Shown: in pieces, positions 58,102 to 64,000 of the stretch
Numbering within the stretch: the stretch's first letter is position 1
How the letters are laid out: each line of letters begins with the position of its first letter
Notes under the pieces: model-generated
What the model saw: the letters and a program-made list of their open reading frames with translations, nothing else
The model's database searches: none
Told to the model about the DNA's origin: nothing
Source: Sporolactobacillus pectinivorans
Lineage (GTDB): Bacteria > Bacillota > Bacilli > Bacillales > Sporolactobacillaceae
Reading direction: 5' to 3'
DNA length: 64,000 bases
Assembly (NCBI RefSeq): GCF_002802965.1
Contig: NZ_NXGA01000001.1
Span: 1,211,484-1,275,483 of the forward strand
Translations under genes and position numbers: made by a program

Positions 58102-58746
58102 TCACGGTTCCCCAGCTGGCTGCTGAAGATAAAGTTCTTCCAGCTTTTCAGAGCCGGCGCGTCCATTCGTCAGATCGTTGACCCAATTCAGAAAAAATTT
58201 ACTTTCTTCCTGTCTGGTATAAATCTCGTAGAAAACTCTGTCCATATATTGAATATTTTTAATGATGTAAGGCGATTCACGAAGCTTGTTGTCGAAAGTG
58301 CCGCTCAGGTGATAATCAACAGAGATTTGCCAATGATCGGCCGGTACCTGATCGACCACTTCTGCGGCGGCTAGACCGATACCGGCAGCGTGGGCATAAG
58401 CCCGGATCAGACCACCTGCGCCCAGTTTGATGCCGCCAAAATAGCGGGTTACGATGACCAGCACATTGCATACTTTTCTCCGTTTCAAGACCTCTAGAAT
58501 TGGAACGCCGGCTGTCCCGGTGGGCTCTCCGTCATCACTCGCTTTCTGAACTTCCTGCTTCTTGCCAAGAATGTAAGCGAAACAATGGTGATTGGCTTTC
58601 CAGTCTTCTTTGCGCTTGGCCTGGATCACGTTTTCAGCAGCGGCCTCGTCGGCAACCGGACAGACACTGGCTATGAAACGGGATTTTCGGATTTCGAATT
58701 CTGATACTCCAGCTTTTCTGACAGTCCGGTATGGTAAAAGTTCCAA
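58102..58746 (-). CDS. yvyE: YvyE/YigZ (IMPACT) family protein
   Basis: 214 residues. IMPACT N-terminal domain with KSRFIASVCPVADEAAAENV, HHCFAYILG, SDDGEPTGTAGVPILEVL and VTRYFGGIKLGAGGLIRAY. Function in bacteria is not settled. The start is a TTG at 58746 with GGAG 9 nt upstream; ATG 58761 is possible. Its position next to tagO and degS repeats the Bacillus order. Confidence 0.88.
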   Translation of the reverse strand: MELLPYRTVRKAGVSEFEIRKSRFIASVCPVADEAAAENVIQAKRKEDWKANHHCFAYILGKKQEVQKASDDGEPTGTAGVPILEVLKRRKVCNVLVIVTRYFGGIKLGAGGLIRAYAHAAGIGLAAAEVVDQVPADHWQISVDYHLSGTFDNKLRESPYIIKNIQYMDRVFYEIYTRQEESKFFLNWVNDLTNGRAGSEKLEELYLQQPAGEP

Positions 58747-59028
58747 GAAAATCAGCTCCATTCAACAGCGGTCAATGAGTCAAATACTGAATCTATTTTA
58801 ACAGAAATGACCGCTTCGGCCACATAATTCGAAAACTATAGACGAATATATTATATAATATAGAAAAACTGGGGAGATTCGCCTTTAAGTACAGCCATAG
58901 TTCAATTAGCGTTGCTCAGTATTTTTATATCTAAAGAAAATTAAACCTTTTCCTGTAAAAAAAATCTGCCATTTTCGGGCAAAGCATGATTCAATCTACT
59001 AAATGTTCCGGATTGGTATCTTTTTCAA

Positions 59029-59058
59029 TTGCATCAGGTTTACAAAAACTCATAAAAT
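59029..59058 (+). promoter_or_regulatory. degS-degU promoter
   Basis: TTGCAT (59029-59034), 18 bp, TAAAAT (59053-59058), about 108 bp before degS. The preceding 58762-59028 contains no gene. Confidence 0.6.
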
Positions 59059-59166
59059 GGGAATAGAAAGAGAAAAGGAATTGGTTCTTTTGCACTAGTG
59101 AGAGATAGGCATAAGGTGTCTAGTAACAGTTGTCCCGTTCGGCTACAGTGAGTATGGAGGGAAAAT

Positions 59167-60342
59167 ATGTCAGTCGGCAATTCGAATGTAACGTCGCTTG
59201 ATGAAAAGCATCTTGACAAGATTATCAACAGCATGATTGAAAATGTCAGCGATAGCAAAAGTCAGATTTTTGACATCGGCGAAGAGTCAAGAAAAGAATT
59301 TGATGCTCTGACAAAGGAACTTCATCTGGTGAAACATGAACTGACTGGCATTATTGAGCGCAGCGACAAGCTGGAAACTGATGCCAGAAAATCGAGGGGC
59401 CATCTGGCTGAAATCAGCAGGGCGTTTGATAAGTATGGAGAGCAAGACATTCGTACAGCTTATGAGCAGGCGAATGTGATCCAGAATGATTTGTCAATCG
59501 TCCGCCAGATGGAGAAACAAATGAAGGCCAGAAGAAATGAGCTTGAACGCCGACTGGTCCAGCTTAAATCAACAATCCAGAAAGCGGAAAATCTGGTTGG
59601 GCAGGTAACAGTTGTGCTCAATTATTTGAACAGTGATTTGAAACAGGTGGGGGAAGTGGTGGCAAGTGCTCGGGAGCAGCGCGCGCTCGGGCTGAAAATC
59701 ATCGAGGCACTGGAGGAAGAAAGAAAGCGCTTGTCCCGGGAAATCCATGACGGACCGGCGCAGACGCTGGCCCAAGTGTTGCTTGGCTTGGACGTTGTGG
59801 AACGTGTCGGTAAGCGGGAAGGGGACGAGGCCGCGCGACACGAACTGCAGAAATATCGGGTCATGGTTCAGGATGCATTGGCTGAGGTCAGAAGGATTAT
59901 TTATGATTTGCGGCCAATGAGCCTCGATGATCTGGGGCTGGTGCCGACACTTCAGAAATATTTTCACCGTCTGGACAGCGACTTTTCGTCCATCAGTATC
60001 AGTTTTAAAAGTCTGGGCGAAGAGAAACGCTTTCAATCGCGGATCGAGGCCGCGCTGTTCCGGCTGATTCAGGAAGCCGTTCAAAACGCCTGCATCCATG
60101 CGGATCCGTCTCATATCCGCATTCGCATGGATTTCAGAAAAGACGAGGTCGTTATCCTTGTGAAGGATGACGGCGCAGGTTTTGATCAGTCCGTTAAAAA
60201 AGAGGGGAGCTACGGATTGATTGGCATGAAAGAGCGCGCCGATCTTCTGAACGGTACGTTGACGATCAATTCCAAACCGGGCCACGGCACTGTTATTCTA
60301 GCCGATATCCCACTTCAGCCAGGAGATATACTGGATTCATAA
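59167..60342 (+). CDS. degS: Sensor histidine kinase DegS
   Basis: 391-residue cytosolic kinase without membrane segments. The N-terminal half is a long coiled-coil sensor (about residues 1-185); phospho-acceptor His194 in RLSREIHDGPAQTLAQVLLG (HisKA_3); ATP-binding domain with EAVQNACIHADPSHIRI, DDGAGFD and GLIGMKERADLL. GGAGGG precedes ATG 59167. It phosphorylates DegU and so balances motility, competence and exoenzymes. Confidence 0.95.
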   Translation: MSVGNSNVTSLDEKHLDKIINSMIENVSDSKSQIFDIGEESRKEFDALTKELHLVKHELTGIIERSDKLETDARKSRGHLAEISRAFDKYGEQDIRTAYEQANVIQNDLSIVRQMEKQMKARRNELERRLVQLKSTIQKAENLVGQVTVVLNYLNSDLKQVGEVVASAREQRALGLKIIEALEEERKRLSREIHDGPAQTLAQVLLGLDVVERVGKREGDEAARHELQKYRVMVQDALAEVRRIIYDLRPMSLDDLGLVPTLQKYFHRLDSDFSSISISFKSLGEEKRFQSRIEAALFRLIQEAVQNACIHADPSHIRIRMDFRKDEVVILVKDDGAGFDQSVKKEGSYGLIGMKERADLLNGTLTINSKPGHGTVILADIPLQPGDILDS

Positions 60343-60625
60343 AATATATTTAATATTTAGTAAAAATAATATCGGATGCCTGCGTGTCCCGCGCATCATC
60401 TTTATTTATGATCGATAAAAAGAGAGGTGAGTCTACTGCTGCAATTCGGGACGCACAGATCAGGAACAAATTGAAAACATACTTTAGTTAAGGAAAACGG
60501 TCATTATTTTTAACTATTGCTGAATCGGCAGTGTTCAGTTTACAGTGTCGTGCCGCGACTTTGTAAAATTCGGCGGCAGCCTGATTTTTAATGAATGATG
60601 ATTTGTGTTTCTGCAGCAGGATACC

Positions 60626-61330
60626 GTGACAAATGTTCGACCTAAAATTACAACGATTGCATTAATTGACGACCACCGCCTGTTTCGTGAAGGTGTTAAA
60701 AGAATACTTGATATGGAACCCGACTTTGAGGTGGTTGCCGAGGGAGATGACGGCAGTACAGCTGAAAAACTCATCGAAGAAACGAATCCGGATGTCGTGC
60801 TGATGGACATCAACATGCCGAAACTGAATGGTGTCGAGGCAACGCGGCAGTTGATCAGGAATCATGCGGGATTAAAGGTAATTATCCTGTCGATTCACGA
60901 TGACGAAAGTTACGTAACACATGTGTTAAAATCTGGCGCGCTGGGCTATCTGCTCAAAGAAATGGATGCCGACTCAATGATTGAGGCAGTACGGATTGTT
61001 GCGCAGGGCGGCGCCTATATCCATCCCAAGGTCACACACAATCTGGTCAACGAGTTCCGCCGCCTGGCTTCGCAGGGCTATAGCAGCGAGCCGTCGGGAT
61101 TTCGCGACCTTGAGTATCGCCCGCCGCTCCATATTTTGACACATCGGGAATGTGAAGTACTGCAGCTGATGGCTGACGGCAAGAGCAACCGGTCGATTGG
61201 CGAGCAACTTTATATTAGCGAAAAAACCGTTAAAAACCATGTCAGCAACATTCTGCAGAAAATGAATGTAGACGACCGTACACAGGCCGTCGTCCTTGCA
61301 ATCAAGAATGGCTGGGTCAAAATTAATTAA
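60626..61330 (+). CDS. degU: Response regulator DegU
   Basis: 234 residues from a GTG with a modest GCAGGAT. Receiver domain with phospho-acceptor Asp61 (VVLMDINMP), then a LuxR/NarL HTH ([39 protein letters not shown]). Near-identical to B. subtilis DegU in the HTH as I remember it. It lies 283 bp from degS, a wider gap than in B. subtilis, with no other gene in it. An upstream GTG at 60605 is possible. Confidence 0.94.
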   Translation: MTNVRPKITTIALIDDHRLFREGVKRILDMEPDFEVVAEGDDGSTAEKLIEETNPDVVLMDINMPKLNGVEATRQLIRNHAGLKVIILSIHDDESYVTHVLKSGALGYLLKEMDADSMIEAVRIVAQGGAYIHPKVTHNLVNEFRRLASQGYSSEPSGFRDLEYRPPLHILTHRECEVLQLMADGKSNRSIGEQLYISEKTVKNHVSNILQKMNVDDRTQAVVLAIKNGWVKIN

Positions 61331-61351
61331 TTGGTTGGTTATAAGCTTTCA

Positions 61352-61396
61352 GAAAAAGAACTTTTTTTCGCGGTCTGCGAGGAAAAGTTCTTTTTT
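61352..61396 (+). terminator. degU terminator
   Basis: AAAAGAAC...GTTCTTTT stem with CGCGGTCTGCG loop region and a terminal TTTTTT. It separates degU from the com genes. Confidence 0.75.
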
Positions 61397-61641
61397 GATG
61401 GATGACAGAAGCCGCCGGCAAAGAGCCAGATTCACCATAAATTTTCCGCAAAAAGAAGGACTGTGTGGCTTGAGCAGAGAAATAATAAAGGTCACATAAA
61501 AATAAACCTCAATATTAAACCGTTTTGTTTTTGCCTCCCTGCTTTTTTGCCTATCCCAATTTAATTTTGTCGTCTGATTTATTATCAATGAACTGTTTCT
61601 GCATTCTTCCACCGACTCAAACCCCGAAAGAAGGCCTGTCC

Positions 61642-63084
61642 ATGATGCTTTTATCTCGCCAAGTCCCGGCAAGTGCGCATTTCAGCAAAGAATTGCAGCA
61701 ATTTTTATATGGCAGAGAATATCCACTCGAAGAAATACCCTTTCCGGAGCACGTTATCCGAAATCATGCCAAAGCAGGATGGGTGACACTGCGAAACGGG
61801 ATTGATAGGTCCGATGATGGTTTCTTTTCATCGATTACCGGCAGAAAAAAGTGGACGTGCCGGCGCTGCGGCAATACGGATTCCACAGCCTTTGCTTCCT
61901 GTTCTTGCGGCCGCTGCGGCAGGGAGTGCATCTACTGCCGCCACTGCCTCAACATGGGCATTATTCGTTCCTGCACGAAGCTGGCAATGTGGAGCGGCCC
62001 GGCACCTGACCATGCCGTTCCACAAATCACGCAGACAGAAAGGCTGTGCACGTGGGCTGGGAAGCTGTCGCCGGAACAGGCAAATGCTGCAGCGAAGCTG
62101 GATACGGCTTTATCTGCCGGAGAATCATTTCTCATCTGGGCAGTCACCGGCTCCGGCAAAACCGAGCTCCTTTTTCCGGCTATTGAACACGCACTTCTGC
62201 GCGGTGATATCGTTGTGCTGGCTACACCGCGCACGGACGTTGTGCGGGAACTGTATCCAAGAATGAAAGCCGCTTTTCCGAAAGTGCCGATCAGTGCACT
62301 GTACGGCGGGAGCAGGGAGCGGCTGCCTGCCGCGCCGCTCGTCATTGCGACAACGCATCAGCTGGTCCGGTTTCACTGCTACTTTGACCGTGTTTTTATT
62401 GATGAAGTAGATGCCTTCCCTTTTCATTTTGATCCGATGCTGGCTTATGCTGTCGGAAAAGCTGCTAGGCAAGGTGCCCCTGTTGCGTATCTCAGTGCCA
62501 CACCTCCTGCTAATCTGAAAAATGATTTTCAGTCCGGAAAACTGTGTGGGGTCAAAATAGCCCGCCGCTATCATGGCTATCCGCTGCCTGTGCCGCAATA
62601 CCGGTGGGCGGGCGATTGGCTGCAGTCAGTCAGGAAGGGCGTCCTGCCGCATGCTTTTCTCGAATGGATCCGTGAAAAAAATGCAGCGGCCAGACCGCTT
62701 TTTTGCTTTGTCCCTTCAGTCGCACTTTCCAGAAATGTGACGGAACTGCTTCAGAAAGAAGGTTTTGCTTCTGTCGCCGGCGTACATGCTCAGGACCCGG
62801 ACCGGCATGAAAAAGTTTCCTCATTTCGCGAGGGGAAGATCCATATTCTGGTCACTACGACTATTTTGGAACGAGGGGTGACGATTCCCGGCGCGGAGGC
62901 GGCCGTTTTCGGGGCAGATGATCCTGTATTCGATGAGCGTGCGCTCGTCCAGATTTCAGGACGGGTGGGCCGTTCGGCCGACTGCCCGGACGGAGATATT
63001 CTCTTTTTTCACAACGGAAAAACGCTTGAGATGGTACGGGCACGTCACCATATTGAAAAAATGAACAAGGAGGGTGGATTTTGA
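61642..63084 (+). CDS. comFA: Late competence DNA helicase ComFA
   Basis: 480-residue DEAD-type ATPase that helps pull single-stranded DNA through the membrane during transformation. A four-cysteine zinc module (WTCRRCGN..., CGRCGRECIYCRHC) precedes the helicase: Walker A VTGSGKTELL, FIDEVDAFPF, LSATPP, TTTILERGVTIPG and QISGRVGRS. ATG 61642 follows AAAGAAGG; the longer frame from 61525 has none. The stop overlaps comFC. Confidence 0.93.
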   Translation: MMLLSRQVPASAHFSKELQQFLYGREYPLEEIPFPEHVIRNHAKAGWVTLRNGIDRSDDGFFSSITGRKKWTCRRCGNTDSTAFASCSCGRCGRECIYCRHCLNMGIIRSCTKLAMWSGPAPDHAVPQITQTERLCTWAGKLSPEQANAAAKLDTALSAGESFLIWAVTGSGKTELLFPAIEHALLRGDIVVLATPRTDVVRELYPRMKAAFPKVPISALYGGSRERLPAAPLVIATTHQLVRFHCYFDRVFIDEVDAFPFHFDPMLAYAVGKAARQGAPVAYLSATPPANLKNDFQSGKLCGVKIARRYHGYPLPVPQYRWAGDWLQSVRKGVLPHAFLEWIREKNAAARPLFCFVPSVALSRNVTELLQKEGFASVAGVHAQDPDRHEKVSSFREGKIHILVTTTILERGVTIPGAEAAVFGADDPVFDERALVQISGRVGRSADCPDGDILFFHNGKTLEMVRARHHIEKMNKEGGF

Positions 63085-63863
63085 ATGGGCTGAAGTGCTT
63101 GATATGCGGGGCTGACCGGCGGGAGCCGCTTACTTTCCGGACACTGTTGTCACCCGAAACACCGCCGGGTTTCTGCCGGCCCTGCCGGGAAAAAATGGCA
63201 CATATTATCCCTGGAGACAGCTGCAGGCTCTGCGGACGTGATCTTGGACTGCTTGACGGGAAGTTCATCCGCGACTCAGTATGCAGCGATTGCGTGCGCT
63301 GGGAAGAGGGCAACAAAAACGGCTGTTACGACCGGAATTTTGCTCTGTTTAGTTATAACAACTGGATGAAGGAAGTTATCACGACCTATAAATTCCGGGG
63401 TGATGCGGCGATTGCCGAAGGTTTCAGAGCCGATTTCCGAACCGCGGGCAGGAAAATTATCGGAAAGGATCCGCAATCCCGCTGGAAACGTATTAAAGAA
63501 GGAAAATGGGGTGCACGTGAGGACTGGGCCATTGTGCCGATTCCGATTAGCGTAACTCGTTTAAAAGAACGTGGGTTCAACCAGGCGGAGATTTTGGCAG
63601 AAATGATTGGTGAACCTTTAGTCCCGGCATTGATCCGCCAGGGCGATGAACGTAAACAAAGCAAAAAGGGCCGCCGAGAGCGCCTAGTATCGAACAATAA
63701 TCCCTTCATCCTGGATGAAACGCATGTATCTTTGGTTCATGGAAAGCAAGTCCTGCTCGTTGACGATATTTATACAACAGGCGCGACGCTTCGGCGGGCT
63801 GCGGAGGCACTCAAGAAGGCGGTTCCACGGCGCGTTGTCTCTCTAACACTGGCTCATGGATGA
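63081..63863 (+). CDS. comFC: ComFC, phosphoribosyltransferase-like competence protein
   Basis: 260 residues. Cys-rich N-terminus (CLICG, CRPCRE, CRLCGR, CSDC) and a PRTase domain with VLLVDDIYTTGATLRRAAEA. It acts with ComFA in DNA uptake. A TTG start overlapping the comFA stop is preferred because AAGGAGGG lies just upstream. comFB, present between the two in B. subtilis, is absent here. Confidence 0.9.
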   Translation: MNGLKCLICGADRREPLTFRTLLSPETPPGFCRPCREKMAHIIPGDSCRLCGRDLGLLDGKFIRDSVCSDCVRWEEGNKNGCYDRNFALFSYNNWMKEVITTYKFRGDAAIAEGFRADFRTAGRKIIGKDPQSRWKRIKEGKWGAREDWAIVPIPISVTRLKERGFNQAEILAEMIGEPLVPALIRQGDERKQSKKGRRERLVSNNNPFILDETHVSLVHGKQVLLVDDIYTTGATLRRAAEALKKAVPRRVVSLTLAHG

Positions 63864-63892
63864 GATAGCAAGTCCTGCCTGATCTGGGTAGG

Positions 63893-63931
63893 AAAAAGAA
63901 GGACACAGATGAAAGTACTGTCCTTCTTTTT
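63893..63931. terminator. comFC terminator
   Basis: AAAAAGAAGGAC (63893-63904) pairs with GTCCTTCTTTTT (63920-63931); symmetric, so usable on both strands. Confidence 0.85.
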
Positions 63932-64000
63932 GATGTTTTCCATTTTAAAGGATAGGAAATCTCGTGTAGGAGATTGCCTGTCCGCCCATCTGTTTCCACG

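Noticed and set aside
59569..60285. 238-codon minus-strand frame
   Set aside because: Antisense shadow of degS.
63811..63999. 62-codon minus-strand ORF at window end
   Set aside because: Overlaps the comFC 3' end and its terminator; no ribosome binding site.

Overview
The window looks like a chromosomal segment of a low-to-medium GC, endospore-forming, motile Bacilli. A Sporolactobacillaceae or lactic-type Bacillaceae member is my inference. The grounds are: the tagO / yvyE / degS-degU / comFA-comFC neighbourhood known from Bacillus; a YjcZ-type 32-residue sporulation miniprotein (40574-40672); sigma-D-like promoters in front of stator and chemoreceptor genes; many TTG/GTG starts with strong Shine-Dalgarno sites; and a sugar-PTS and LacD-type lifestyle. 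No tRNA, rRNA, IS element or prophage gene was seen.

Layout. 1-1000: decayed glycosyltransferase-like remnant and a small tandem repeat. 1.2-2.1 kb: aldo/keto reductase. 2.6-7.8 kb: alpha-glucoside (maltose-type) PTS operon, made of EIICB, a GH4 6-phospho-alpha-glucosidase, an RpiR regulator, an unknown membrane protein and EIIA, behind a promoter with a cre box. 8.0-9.5 kb (minus): C69 dipeptidase. 9.7-18.2 kb: complete type I-C CRISPR-Cas locus (cas3, cas5c, cas8c with an internal cas11c start, cas7c, cas4, cas1, cas2). 18.2-29.6 kb: leader and a very large array of 169 repeats and 168 spacers by my count. 29.7-31.4 kb (minus): MetE-like methyltransferase under a methionine T-box. 31.5-35.3 kb: small ORFs, D-serine dehydratase, OsmC and VanZ-like proteins. 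35.4-39.1 kb: two chemoreceptors. 39-45 kb: M29 aminopeptidase, YjcZ peptide, RsgA GTPase with a leader attenuator, YkvI-like transporter and MntH. 45.5-46.7 kb: tagatose-bisphosphate aldolase. 46.9-48.7 kb (minus): HD-GYP gene with a B12-binding-like C-terminus, split by one extra base in a homopolymer. 49-51.7 kb: MotA/MotB stator and a secreted SGNH-like protein. 51.7-56.4 kb (minus): glycerate kinase, aldo/keto reductase, Xaa-Pro aminopeptidase, TagA-type glycosyltransferase. 56.8-63.9 kb: tagO, yvyE (minus), degS, degU, comFA, comFC.

The most interesting signal lies in the 0.5 kb between cas3 and cas5c. On the minus strand there is an extended -10 promoter, then a shortened copy of the CRISPR repeat (TCGC, a 5-bp stem with 5-nt loop, and the 10-nt GGATTGAAAT end of the handle), then a 16-nt pseudo-spacer and an intrinsic terminator. 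The pseudo-spacer matches the promoter of the downstream cas5c operon at 14 of 16 positions. The only mismatches are at positions 6 and 12, the bases flipped out in type I crRNA-DNA hybrids, and a TTC PAM sits at the correct end. This has the architecture of a CRISPR-repeat-like guide RNA (CreR/CreA type) that would recruit Cascade to its own promoter. The first gene behind that promoter is a previously unlisted 57-codon ORF with an HTH-like C-terminus, followed by a 24-codon ORF whose stop overlaps the cas5c ribosome binding site. This could be cas autorepression or a guard (toxin-like) module; the sequence does not decide which.
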